The notes beneath the pieces are model-generated. The model did not search any database. It was not told the DNA's origin and saw only the letters and a list, made by a program, of their open reading frames with translations. Below, in pieces: positions 9,053-16,932 of a DNA stretch of 64,000 nucleotides. This DNA is from Bacillus rubiinfantis (GTDB lineage Bacteria; Bacillota; Bacilli; Bacillales; Cytobacillaceae): positions 124,001-188,000 of the forward strand of contig CCFE01000030.1 in NCBI GenBank assembly GCA_000752035.1, given 5' to 3'. The translations under genes were made by a program, and so were the position numbers. Each line of letters starts with the position of its first letter. Positions within the stretch are counted from its first letter, which is position 1.

Positions 9053-9816
9053 AGAAAAATCCTCCAGACAAGAGCACTAACTGTTAAGAGCAGCATAGCT
9101 ATCCTAATTACTTTACTATAGGGGTGAATTTTTTCCGCTACTAAAAAGGTTTTGCGACTCTGAGAGTGAAATCCGCGCACTTCAAGAGCCATTGCCCGCT
9201 CCTTTGTACTGATCAGTGAACCAAGGACTACGGGACCTAAGATTGGAAAAAAAGCTTTGATGCGGACAAACAGCCCGCCCTCCGTCTCCATTCCTCGAGA
9301 CCGTTGTGCATCAATAATCGTCCCCATTGTATTCACCATTTCAGGAATAATTTGAAAAACCGAGGTAATTACGTAGCCAATTCTTGGTGATAGCCCTCTT
9401 CTGACGAGTGATTCTACCAAGTCTGACGGCTTTGTCGTCAGAACAAGCAGCATAACTGCACTGATAATATTAATTACCCTGAGGATAATCGATAGTGCGA
9501 ACAACAAACCCTCCTTATACATTGGAAACGGGCCTAACTGAATGACAATCGTCTCATTTCCTGGACGGAATAATCCTTGAATGATGACAACCGTAATCAA
9601 GATGAGGAATACAAAACCATACACCGGTAATGTTTTTTTGATTACCTTTGCCATCAGCAGAAACACAAAGCTTGTGACTATGCAAAGGGCGGAAATCAAA
9701 AAGGCTGGTAAAATAATTGGAATAGTGATGACAAATAAAATATAATATAGTTTTGTAATCGGATCGAAGTGATGGATCATAGAGTCCCGTTTGACATATA
9801 GGCTCATAGCTTTCAA
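9049..9816 (-). CDS. ecfT: ECF transporter transmembrane coupling protein EcfT
   Basis: A 255-residue membrane protein coupling the two ATPases to the substrate-binding S subunit. Both cytoplasmic ARG-type motifs are visible: AQRSRGMET and ALEVRGFH. Around five to six hydrophobic segments surround them. The start is probably TTG 9816, with AAGGTGAG five bases upstream; ATG 9807 would be too far from that site. Its stop overlaps the next ATPase gene. Confidence 0.88.
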   Translation of the reverse strand: MKAMSLYVKRDSMIHHFDPITKLYYILFVITIPIILPAFLISALCIVTSFVFLLMAKVIKKTLPVYGFVFLILITVVIIQGLFRPGNETIVIQLGPFPMYKEGLLFALSIILRVINIISAVMLLVLTTKPSDLVESLVRRGLSPRIGYVITSVFQIIPEMVNTMGTIIDAQRSRGMETEGGLFVRIKAFFPILGPVVLGSLISTKERAMALEVRGFHSQSRKTFLVAEKIHPYSKVIRIAMLLLTVSALVWRIFL

Positions 9817-9847
9817 GTTGGCTCACCTTCTTTTTGGGTGAAAATGG

Positions 9848-10453
9848 TTAATCCAATGTTTCCACTTTATCACTTTGGTTGTATAACTGTACCACATTTT
9901 GCGGAATTCCTTTAAAAATCCCATAGCTCACTAAAACGACCAATAGTTTGTCAGGTAAGTCGACAACGATTTCATCCAAGAAGGATGCTAGCCAAATAGA
10001 GTCAGTGTTAGCAAGTACTATGGCAAACAATGCGTCACCCCAAACATTCCCTGTTTGTCCGCCCCAAAAACCAATATTGAGTGGTGTAGAGATGAGCGTT
10101 GCCACCATCCCAATCATCAGCCCTGCCATAACAGCTTTACTCCAGCTGGAAATGAAACCTTTATAAAAAAGAATACCGGCAGCTAGCCCAATTCCAATGC
10201 TTGTTATCGCGTAAACAAGTGAGATTGGGTCAGTAAAGCCATAAATAATATTATTAATTGCTCCAGCAAGTGCCCCGACAACTGGTCCACCTAACATGGC
10301 TGCCAATACCGTACCGATGGAATCAAGCCATAGCGGCAGTTTGAGCAGGCCGGCTATAAATTTACCGATATAGTTAATCCCGACTGCCACCGGAATTAAC
10401 ACGAGAGCAGCCGTTGAAAACCGCAATGACCACATGCTTTGATTTTGATTCAT
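9848..10453 (-). CDS. ECF transporter substrate-binding (S) component, substrate unknown
   Basis: A 201-residue, six-helix membrane protein rich in small residues, with LKLPLWLDSIGTVLAAMLGGPVVGAL and GFTDPISLVYAIT, a pattern typical of S components. It is first in an operon with EcfT and both ATPases, so this is a dedicated (group I) ECF system. The ligand cannot be read from the sequence. GGGGG nine bases before ATG 10453 fixes the start; the longer upstream frame crosses the promoter. The promoter overlaps a palindrome, so the operon is probably controlled by a repressor. Confidence 0.8.
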   Translation of the reverse strand: MNQNQSMWSLRFSTAALVLIPVAVGINYIGKFIAGLLKLPLWLDSIGTVLAAMLGGPVVGALAGAINNIIYGFTDPISLVYAITSIGIGLAAGILFYKGFISSWSKAVMAGLMIGMVATLISTPLNIGFWGGQTGNVWGDALFAIVLANTDSIWLASFLDEIVVDLPDKLLVVLVSYGIFKGIPQNVVQLYNQSDKVETLD

Positions 10454-10477
10454 TTTGAATACCCCCTTTTTATTTTC

Positions 10478-10506
10478 AGTATAAATAATGTCATGACACA
10501 TGACAA
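10478..10506 (-). promoter_or_regulatory. Promoter with overlapping operator for the ECF operon
   Basis: On the minus strand TTGTCA (10506-10501), a 17-base spacer and TATACT (10483-10478) form a good sigma-A promoter. A perfect inverted repeat, TGTCAT-gacac-ATGACA (10489-10505), covers the -35 element and spacer. A repressor bound there would block transcription. The regulator is not in the window as far as I can tell. Confidence 0.72.
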
Positions 10507-10625
10507 TACATTTTATGCAGTTCATAATTAGTAGAGTATATTTTTTGAAGATTAGAAGTAGTATCGAAATGTAATGAGAATGTTTTATGTCATAGAATTA
10601 TTAGCAGATAAAATTCAATGTTCTA

Positions 10626-10800
10626 CCCTCGGGGGAGGGTGCATGAGAACCAAGGAACATCCGTTCTTCTTAGATTGTCCTCATGAAGTGCTTATGAGAA
10701 CTGTGAGCACGCTGATTCTGCTCAGATTGTCCTCATGATGCGGTTATGAGAACTAATAGAGGAGATACCTCGGCTGATTGTCTTCATGTAGTGTGGCGAG
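10626..10800. repeat. Diverged array of 51-52-bp dyad repeats
   Basis: Starts with a hairpin ACCCTC/GAGGGT (10625-10640). ATGAGAAC then recurs at 10643, 10694 and 10746, and GATTGTC at 10673, 10725 and 10776, giving steps of 51-52 bases. GTCCTCAT and ATGAGAAC are imperfect inverted arms around a nine-base loop. No gene is seen between 10507 and 10916. Confidence 0.7.
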
Positions 10801-10875
10801 ACCTGGAATAATATTTTTTGCTCAGTATGCCGTTACGAAAGAGTTAAAGGAATTTAAAGCTTACTTTTTCATATA

Positions 10876-10913
10876 AAAAGGTGCCTGACACTTCCGATTT
10901 CAGGCACTTTCCA
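10876..10913 (-). terminator. Terminator of the sigma/anti-sigma operon, made of a GGTGTCAGGCACC-type dyad
   Basis: AAGTGCCTGA pairs with TCAGGCACCTT on the minus strand, followed by a T-run, directly after the anti-sigma gene. The same dyad sequence occurs at 15046-15063 and 25233-25277, so the terminator is a copy of a dispersed repeat. Confidence 0.7.
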
Positions 10914-10916
10914 ACA

Positions 10917-12233
10917 TCATTTTATTTTAACTTTTTCATTCCCTTTAATCCAGATGGGGTAATAGCTAAGCTCCAACGATAGTTGGTTCTGTTGTTTCTC
11001 CAACTGCGGAATACCAACGCCAAAAGTAGTAATTCCTTTCTGATCTCCTTCTCTTGTAAAACCATGATCAGATTGAATCTCACGTCCACTTGCATCCTTA
11101 ATAGTTGAAAATGGAAAGGCACTGAACCTCTTTTCCGTGTGCAAGTCGAAAATCAGTTCATTTCCTTCGATTCTTAAGTTTCGTAGATGGTTCCCCTTCG
11201 GCTGTTTTTGGATTTGCTGTGTTTTCGTATCAACCACCACAAAGGCTTCTCCCTTATCAACGGCCTGAATTTTGTTCAGAACCAAGTACAATTCCTGCGG
11301 CTCACGAAAATAGTTACTTTGTAAATAAATGATTGTTTCGTCAGCTGATATCGGATTAGCAGTAATCCCATTAGAAATTTTATTCCATGTCTCGCCATGC
11401 TCATCTACAAGCCGAATGTCATCAAAATTTAGCAATTTCTTCGTATTTTTCGGATCCATTTTCAGATGAATTGCCACCCTAAGCGGGTAAACTTCAGCCT
11501 TCTCAAACAAAATTTTCTGCCCCTCTATCTCAACTGTTTTATTAATTACATATGCTTTTTTCGGTTGTAACTCCTTATTTAACTCAAATCTTAAAGTGAA
11601 TTCCTCCTTTTGGGAATTACCTTTTGCAAAAGCTTTAAGTTCCAGCTTCTTAGCCTTCAAAGGAGTTTTAAAGTAAAATTCGTACATATCGCTGTGGCTG
11701 TTTTCCCCTTTATCGGTATAAGTAACCCCGCCTGTTAGCGTCGAACTTAAATCAAGATTACCCCCATCTAAACTGCTTAACTGTACATCCCCTGTCTCAA
11801 ACCTCGTTTGTTTTTCCTTTGACGAAACGGTGTAAAACAAGACCAGCCCATTTTCATCGGCAATCACCCCGTCGACTGTAAACTTTAAGCCGTTCTTTTC
11901 CTGTGAAACATCAACCTTTTGATAATAATCATTCTCAACTGCCTGCATCCTGCCTTTATCAGCGGCAATTAGTTCGATTACTTTTTCCATTCCCGGGAAG
12001 GCTGAAATATAATGAGCGAACGCTGGCGAGAGGCGGACCGAGGTGAAAAATCCAATCAAAATAACTGCGACCGTTGTTGACAATACCAGCCATTTCCGCC
12101 TGCGTGTCTGTTGCTGTTTTTCCTCCGCTTTAGCTTTTTCAAGTCCAGTGAAAATGGCTTTATCTAGTAATTCGATTGGAACTTGGATGTTATCATATAA
12201 ATTTTTCAGTTCCTTTTCTTCCTTTTCAAACAT
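10917..12233 (-). CDS. DUF4179-type anti-sigma factor
   Basis: A 438-residue type II membrane protein. The cytoplasmic N-terminus (1-46, charged) would bind the sigma factor encoded just upstream. One membrane helix spans about 48-65. The large outside part holds a DUF4179-like segment starting YQKVDVSQEKNGLKFTVDGVIADENGLVLFY and later a DUF5643-like immunoglobulin-type region. ATG 12233 overlaps the sigma gene end by eight bases, with GGTGGTGAT upstream; the GTG at 12248 lies inside that gene without its own site. Function as anti-sigma is inferred from family and position. The inducing signal is unknown. Confidence 0.82.
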   Translation of the reverse strand: MFEKEEKELKNLYDNIQVPIELLDKAIFTGLEKAKAEEKQQQTRRRKWLVLSTTVAVILIGFFTSVRLSPAFAHYISAFPGMEKVIELIAADKGRMQAVENDYYQKVDVSQEKNGLKFTVDGVIADENGLVLFYTVSSKEKQTRFETGDVQLSSLDGGNLDLSSTLTGGVTYTDKGENSHSDMYEFYFKTPLKAKKLELKAFAKGNSQKEEFTLRFELNKELQPKKAYVINKTVEIEGQKILFEKAEVYPLRVAIHLKMDPKNTKKLLNFDDIRLVDEHGETWNKISNGITANPISADETIIYLQSNYFREPQELYLVLNKIQAVDKGEAFVVVDTKTQQIQKQPKGNHLRNLRIEGNELIFDLHTEKRFSAFPFSTIKDASGREIQSDHGFTREGDQKGITTFGVGIPQLEKQQNQLSLELSYYPIWIKGNEKVKIK

Positions 12234-12750
12234 GGAGATCACCACCATTTCCCTCTAGTTTTTCTTTCAGTGCTTTCAAAGCCTTGTTTAACCACGTCTT
12301 CACCGTACCCTCCGGACATTGCAGCAGCTCAGCGATTTCCTTTATCTTTAAATCATGAAAGTATTTTAAGGTTAATAGTTCACGTGAACGTTCGTCTAAA
12401 TCCTGCATGGCATCCTGTAACTCTAATTTGTTATGATTCTCAGGAGCACCCTTGTTGTTTAACGCTTCCTGATTAAAGACAACTCTCTGTTGTTTTTTCA
12501 AATGATCATTGCAATAATTAATCATAATCCGAATCAGCCATGTCTTAAAATAGGCAGGCTCTTTCACTGTTTTTCTATTTTTATAGGCTCGGTACGTCAC
12601 TTCCTGGATTGCCTCCAGCGCCTCCTCTTCATTTCTTAAAAAGGAAATCGCGGTCTTATATAAATCTATTTTGTAGAGCTGCATCAGCTGGAGGAAAGCT
12701 GTATCGTCGCCCTTCACTGCCTTTTTGACTAGTTGTTGCTCAGCGCCCAC
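12226..12750 (-). CDS. ECF-family RNA polymerase sigma factor
   Basis: A 174-residue extracytoplasmic-function sigma factor. Region 2 spans about 18-90 (EEEALEAIQEVTYRAYKN, FKTWLIRIMINYCND) and region 4 about 110-165 (DERSRELLTLKYFHDLKIKEIAELL, PEGTVKTWLNKALKALKEKL). GTG 12750 is the start, preceded by AAGGAGG at good distance. It overlaps the anti-sigma gene. A sequence resembling ECF promoters upstream suggests it drives its own operon, as is usual for such pairs. Confidence 0.93.
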   Translation of the reverse strand: MGAEQQLVKKAVKGDDTAFLQLMQLYKIDLYKTAISFLRNEEEALEAIQEVTYRAYKNRKTVKEPAYFKTWLIRIMINYCNDHLKKQQRVVFNQEALNNKGAPENHNKLELQDAMQDLDERSRELLTLKYFHDLKIKEIAELLQCPEGTVKTWLNKALKALKEKLEGNGGDLHV

Positions 12751-12785
12751 GTTCTCGCCTCCTTCACAAGCTTGTTATTTACATA

Positions 12786-12813
12786 TTAGACTTTTAAGTA
12801 AGGAAAAAGTTTT
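12786..12813 (-). promoter_or_regulatory. Candidate autoregulatory ECF-sigma promoter
   Basis: Minus strand: AAAAC (12813-12809), 16-base T-rich spacer, AGTCTA (12792-12787). The layout matches AAC-N16-CGTC-type ECF promoters with one mismatch in the -10 element. Located about 40 bases upstream of the sigma start. Confidence 0.45.
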
Positions 12814-12965
12814 AAAAAAAGAGCTAATTTTTTGGTAGAATTGTTTGTCATATTGATGGCCATTCTAAATGTTTTAACCGCTATTAAAAGAATGATATTA
12901 TTGCTATAATTTAATCAAGGATTTTCCAAAAACCAGTGATTACCAAACTAATTGGAGGGAAGCAA

Positions 12966-14123
12966 ATGTATCCAAATATTTTACGACATCCTGGACCTAC
13001 ACCGATTCCAAAAAAAGTTCAGCTCGCGATGAACCAGGATATGATCAGCCACCGCAGTGAAGAGTTTGTTCAATTATACCGAGAGACAACTGAACGCGTA
13101 AAACCACTATTTGGTACTAATCAGGATATTTTACTGCTGCCATCTGGGGGAACAGCGGCATTAGAGGCTGCTGCTGTCAATACGGTTTCACCCGGAGAAG
13201 AAGTCGTCGTGATTACCATTGGTGCCTTCGGAGACTACTTTGTTTCGATTTGTGAAAAATATGGGTTTCACATACATAAGTTGCAAAAGCAATGGGGTGA
13301 GGCCTGCAGCGCAGAAGAATTGGCTGAGTTTTTGAAACCATTAACGAATATCAAAGCTGTATTTGCAACATATAACGAAACATCAACAGGTGTGTTAAAT
13401 CCAGTGGATGAACTTGCCAAGGTGGTCCACACCCAGACAGATGCCCTATTTATTGTCGATGGGGTCAGCTGTATCGGCGGAGCTCCGGCAGAAATGGACC
13501 AATGGGGAATCGACATTTTGGTAACCGGCTCGCAAAAAGCAATGATGCTCCCGCCAGGACTTGCTTTAGTAAGTGTCAGCGACAGAGCTTGGAAGGTAAT
13601 CGAGGAAAATAAAACACCTTCCTATTACTTAAATTTATTAAGTTATCGTGAATGGGCCGAAAAAGGGATGACACCTAACACTCCAGCTGTGTCCCTCATC
13701 ATGGGTCTCTCTGCTGTTTGCGATTTAATTGAGGAAGAAGGCGGTTTCTCACAAACAGTTGCTAGACATGAATTAATGAAAAATATGGTTCGTGAGGCAA
13801 TGAAGGCACTTAAGATTAGTCTATTGGCGGCTGAAGAGTACGCGTCGCCAACCATCACTGCTATCCGTACGCCAGAAGGTTTAAATCTGGGTGAGTTCCT
13901 AGCCCATTTAAAAAAACAATATCATCTAGATTTTGCCGGCGGTCTTGGACCATTACAAGGGGAAATCTTCCGTTTTGGTCATATGGGTTATTGCTTCCCG
14001 AGTGACATTCTACAGGCTGTCTCCTTATTAGAGGCAGGTTTGCAGGATTTCTCTTATTCCTTCGAACGGGGTGCCGGTGTGCTAGCCGCACAAAAGGTAT
14101 TCTTGCAGTCGGTCAGCCGATAA
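12966..14123 (+). CDS. Class V aminotransferase (alanine/serine-glyoxylate or PucG-like)
   Basis: A 385-residue PLP enzyme of the aminotransferase class V group. It begins ILRHPGPTPIPKKVQLAM and contains LLPSGGTAALEAA, the phosphate-binding NETSTGVLNP, VDGVSCIGGAP and the PLP-lysine block VTGSQKAMMLPPGL. FRFGHMGYC near the C-terminus is typical of alanine-glyoxylate and ureidoglycine-glyoxylate aminotransferases. ATG 12966 is chosen because GGAGGGA ends five bases before it; the upstream ATT-like extension is not needed. A -10 TATAAT lies at 12905-12910. It stands alone between two terminators, so the pathway is not clear from context. Confidence 0.88.
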   Translation: MYPNILRHPGPTPIPKKVQLAMNQDMISHRSEEFVQLYRETTERVKPLFGTNQDILLLPSGGTAALEAAAVNTVSPGEEVVVITIGAFGDYFVSICEKYGFHIHKLQKQWGEACSAEELAEFLKPLTNIKAVFATYNETSTGVLNPVDELAKVVHTQTDALFIVDGVSCIGGAPAEMDQWGIDILVTGSQKAMMLPPGLALVSVSDRAWKVIEENKTPSYYLNLLSYREWAEKGMTPNTPAVSLIMGLSAVCDLIEEEGGFSQTVARHELMKNMVREAMKALKISLLAAEEYASPTITAIRTPEGLNLGEFLAHLKKQYHLDFAGGLGPLQGEIFRFGHMGYCFPSDILQAVSLLEAGLQDFSYSFERGAGVLAAQKVFLQSVSR

Positions 14124-14157
14124 ATGTAATTTAATAACTATTCAAATAATTTAAGGC

Positions 14158-14232
14158 AAAAAAAGGCTGAATTGAACTTACCAATTTGTTATGAAACAAT
14201 CGGATGGTACAGTTCAAAATTTCAGCCCTTTT
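14158..14232 (+). terminator. Long-stem terminator after the aminotransferase gene
   Basis: AAAAAAGGCTGAATTGAACT pairs with AGTTCAAAATTTCAGCC followed by CTTTTT, around a 30-base loop. It can also serve the convergent signal peptidase gene. Confidence 0.8.
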
Positions 14233-14268
14233 TATTCATTCAAAATCCTGCTTGCTTTTATATAGGAA

Positions 14269-14790
14269 TTATTTTACTATTCTAACTTCAGCGAACGGGT
14301 AAAATACAAATTCACTTTTTCCAACAATACGTTCTTCCTTTATAAACCCGAGTCCATTGCGGCTGTCCATGCTATATAGTCGATTATCGCCCATGACAAA
14401 ATAGTAATGCTTCGGAACATTAATTGGACCAAAATTCTCTGTTAACCTACTTCCAATTTGCCTTGCTTCTTTTAGATTATCAGACAAATATGGTTCCTCA
14501 AATTTCTTACCATTCACAAATAATTGATCTTCCTTCATTTCGATCTTATCACCTGGAAACCCAATCAACCTCTTAACATAATTTTTGTCCGATCCCTTAA
14601 TGATAATAATATCCCCACGGGAAAAATCAACTGTTTTATTGACAAAAATCTTTTCCTGATTATACAGCGTTGGCTCCATAGAAGATCCTTCTACTATGTA
14701 TGGAGAAAAAAAGAACGTTCTCACGATAAATACAATGGCCAAAGCAATAATTACTGATTTGCCCCAACTAATTAATTCCACTTTTGCCAT
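14269..14790 (-). CDS. Signal peptidase I (Sip/LepB family)
   Basis: A 173-residue membrane-anchored serine protease that cleaves signal peptides of secreted proteins. One N-terminal helix (about 8-28) is followed by the catalytic serine in EGSSMEPTL (Ser37) and the catalytic lysine in YVKRLIGFPGD (Lys73), then GDNRLYSMDSRNGLG. The size and Ser/Lys dyad are those of the Gram-positive prokaryotic-type enzymes SipS/T. Several in-frame starts exist; ATG 14790 lies eight bases after AGGGGAG. The SRDSR box normally reads DNR-x-x-S-x-DSR, and it is intact here. Confidence 0.93.
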   Translation of the reverse strand: MAKVELISWGKSVIIALAIVFIVRTFFFSPYIVEGSSMEPTLYNQEKIFVNKTVDFSRGDIIIIKGSDKNYVKRLIGFPGDKIEMKEDQLFVNGKKFEEPYLSDNLKEARQIGSRLTENFGPINVPKHYYFVMGDNRLYSMDSRNGLGFIKEERIVGKSEFVFYPFAEVRIVK

Positions 14791-14902
14791 TCCCATCACT
14801 CCCCTTTTTTGGTCTTTAGTACATGAATATTCAACAAAGACAGGTTAAATCCTGCTATTGTTCCACATTTTGGAAATATAATTTGTATAGATCAGGGTTT
14901 TG

Positions 14903-14947
14903 CTATGGGACAGTTCCACGTAATTTCTGCTCAGTTTTGTCCCATAG
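14903..14947. repeat. Solitary long inverted repeat related to the 51-bp repeat family
   Basis: CTATGGGACA (14903-14912) and TGTCCCATAG (14938-14947) are perfect 10-base arms 25 bases apart. The segment before the second arm, TTCTGCTCAG, also precedes the TTGTCC core in the array near 10.7 kb. Confidence 0.7.
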
Positions 14948-14968
14948 GTATAACTGTTAAAAAATAAT

Positions 14969-14996
14969 AAAAACCGCCCTGTTTTTTAGAGCGGCT
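14969..14996 (-). terminator. Terminator of the vWA-like gene
   Basis: Minus strand GCCGCTCT-loop-AGGGCGG then TTTTTATT; one G-U pair. It sits just after the stop at 15007. Confidence 0.75.
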
Positions 14997-15006
14997 TCCC
15001 GGTGTT

Positions 15007-15417
15007 TTATGCGACTTTTATCGCCTTTCCAAATGGGATTTTTGGCATGAAGGTGCCTGACACCAGCCAAAACATTTCAAAATCTACCTTTTCCATATCT
15101 TCAGGCAAGAATCCGGTAACATCGGTAATATAGAATAATGTGTCAATTCCCTCTTGTTTGGCCCACTCGAGAACCAATGTGTAGGATGATTTGCCATGAG
15201 TAAAGTATTTAATCGTATTACTCTTTACAGGTGCAACATTGCGGATTTTAAAATCTGCCTGCACCAATAGGGTGTCTGGCTTCACTTTTTCAAATAGAGT
15301 TACGATATTATTAATTAAAATAACTGGAGCTTCATTACTGGATGTATCTACAGCTAATGCGACCTTTTTATCCTGGCGTTCTTGAATCATAGTTAGCAGT
15401 CGTTTTTGCCACTTCAT
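15007..15417 (-). CDS. Short vWA-like protein resembling the DUF2201 C-terminal domain
   Basis: A 136-residue protein with VALAVDTSSNEAP near the start and LFYITDVTGFLPEDMEKVDFEMFWLV then IPFGKAIKV at the end. This order matches the vWA-like C-terminal domain of DUF2201 putative metallopeptidases (iylTDg.G.fP..pvlWv...pFG). The metal-site motif reads DTSSN instead of DxSxS. The larger family protein and its MoxR ATPase partner are absent, so this is a stand-alone or reduced version. Near the C-terminus the codons for VSGTF come from a GGTGTCAGGCACC repeat copy. Function unknown. Confidence 0.55.
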   Translation of the reverse strand: MKWQKRLLTMIQERQDKKVALAVDTSSNEAPVILINNIVTLFEKVKPDTLLVQADFKIRNVAPVKSNTIKYFTHGKSSYTLVLEWAKQEGIDTLFYITDVTGFLPEDMEKVDFEMFWLVSGTFMPKIPFGKAIKVA

Positions 15418-15543
15418 ACTTTTTCCCCCTTTGTTTTAAAGCAACCAATGTTATTATGAGAAAAACGGAGCGGCATTATAAATGGTTTTAAGCGGTAATA
15501 GTAACGTTACAGTCCAAATTCAGTAAAGTATGATGAATGCTGC

Positions 15544-16932
15544 TTAGTTATCACCACGCGGCAATTCTATAATAAATGTTGTCCCTTCATTTTCTTTACT
15601 GATAACCTTAATGGTGCCATCATGTAATTTAACAATCTCGGCGACAATTGATAATCCAAGACCAGTCCCCTCAACACTGCGGGTTCTTGATGTATCAGCG
15701 CGGAAAAACCGGTCAAATATCCGTTCTTTCTCACTATCCCTTAGGCCCATTCCCGTGTCAGCAATTACAACTAATACGGTCTCTTCTTTCTCTTCAATTG
15801 CAATTTCAATGCTACCATTCGTGTGGTTATATTTAATTGCATTACTTAAAAGATTGTCCCAAACAGTATTTATTAATGAAGGGTCAGCGAAAATATCGAC
15901 ATCCGGTAAAGAATAGCTGAGCATTATTTCCTTATCACTAATAACCCATTGATAATTTCGAATCAATTCTTTTATCTGTTGACTTAAATTAAAACGGCTT
16001 TTATTTAAGATATCTTCATTGTGATCTAAGGAGGCAAGAAGTAATAACTGTTTTGTTAAAGTAGAAAGCCGGCTAATTTCCCCATTAATTATCCCAATAT
16101 ATTCGGCTCTTTCTGCTGGGTTCGCGCTACCTTTCTCTAACAAATTCGTATAACCTTTAATATTAGACAGCGGCGACTGAATATCATGAGAAATATTAGA
16201 AATAAACTCCTTCCTCATATCATCATTTTGTTCCAACTTTCTGGCCATACTCATAAAACTTTGTGATAGCTCGCCTAACTCATCATGACGGCTGATATCA
16301 AGCTTGACATCAAAGTTTCCCATTGCCAATAATTTAGTGGCATTAGTTAATTTTGAGATTGGCTTGACCAAATATTTGGTGCTGAATAACACTAAAATGA
16401 TACTCATGATGAATGATAAAATCAAAAGCCAGCCAAACAAAAAATGCATCTCATTAAATAACAGTTTTATGTCTGGCCTCATAAAAAGTGCATAATGTTT
16501 ACCTTGATGCGTTAGGGGAACTCCAATTGTATTTTTTAATTCATTTGCAAAAAAGCCTGTCACGAACGTGCTGCGGGGAAATTGAAGCATTCCATGATAG
16601 GTTCCGCCGTTTAAAACGGTTTGTACAGCAGCCTTTGACAGTTTCTTTTCCCTAAATGAAGCACCATAAAACACACCAGCTCCTGATTGATCTACTAAAT
16701 AGACTTGGTACCCCATTGTGGAAATGCTACTCAAGTAATCGTTAAGCAAAATCTCAGGATGTCTTTCGGCAAACAATGCCATGTCTTGAGCGATTTTGGT
16801 GTTTTTCTGATCATTATATGGTTTTATTTTCTGCTGATAATAGGCATTTGAAATAAAAAAAGCAGTAACACTGCTCACAATCATAATCCCTATCGTAATG
16901 ACAACAAATTTAAGGTAAAGTGACTTCATCAT
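15544..16932 (-). CDS. Sensor histidine kinase
   Basis: A 462-residue membrane kinase. Two helices (about 8-28 and 163-185) flank an extracellular domain of roughly 130 residues, followed by a HAMP linker, the phosphoacceptor box NISHDIQSPLSNIKGY, the N box NTVWDNLLSNAIKYN, and ATP-lid motifs DTGMG and EGTGLGLSIV. The start overlaps the response regulator stop by three bases, with GGAGG in front. It forms a pair with the upstream regulator. An ABC exporter gene pair lies just upstream in the same orientation, a common arrangement for antibiotic or envelope stress responses; the ligand is unknown. Confidence 0.92.
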   Translation of the reverse strand: MMKSLYLKFVVITIGIMIVSSVTAFFISNAYYQQKIKPYNDQKNTKIAQDMALFAERHPEILLNDYLSSISTMGYQVYLVDQSGAGVFYGASFREKKLSKAAVQTVLNGGTYHGMLQFPRSTFVTGFFANELKNTIGVPLTHQGKHYALFMRPDIKLLFNEMHFLFGWLLILSFIMSIILVLFSTKYLVKPISKLTNATKLLAMGNFDVKLDISRHDELGELSQSFMSMARKLEQNDDMRKEFISNISHDIQSPLSNIKGYTNLLEKGSANPAERAEYIGIINGEISRLSTLTKQLLLLASLDHNEDILNKSRFNLSQQIKELIRNYQWVISDKEIMLSYSLPDVDIFADPSLINTVWDNLLSNAIKYNHTNGSIEIAIEEKEETVLVVIADTGMGLRDSEKERIFDRFFRADTSRTRSVEGTGLGLSIVAEIVKLHDGTIKVISKENEGTTFIIELPRGDN

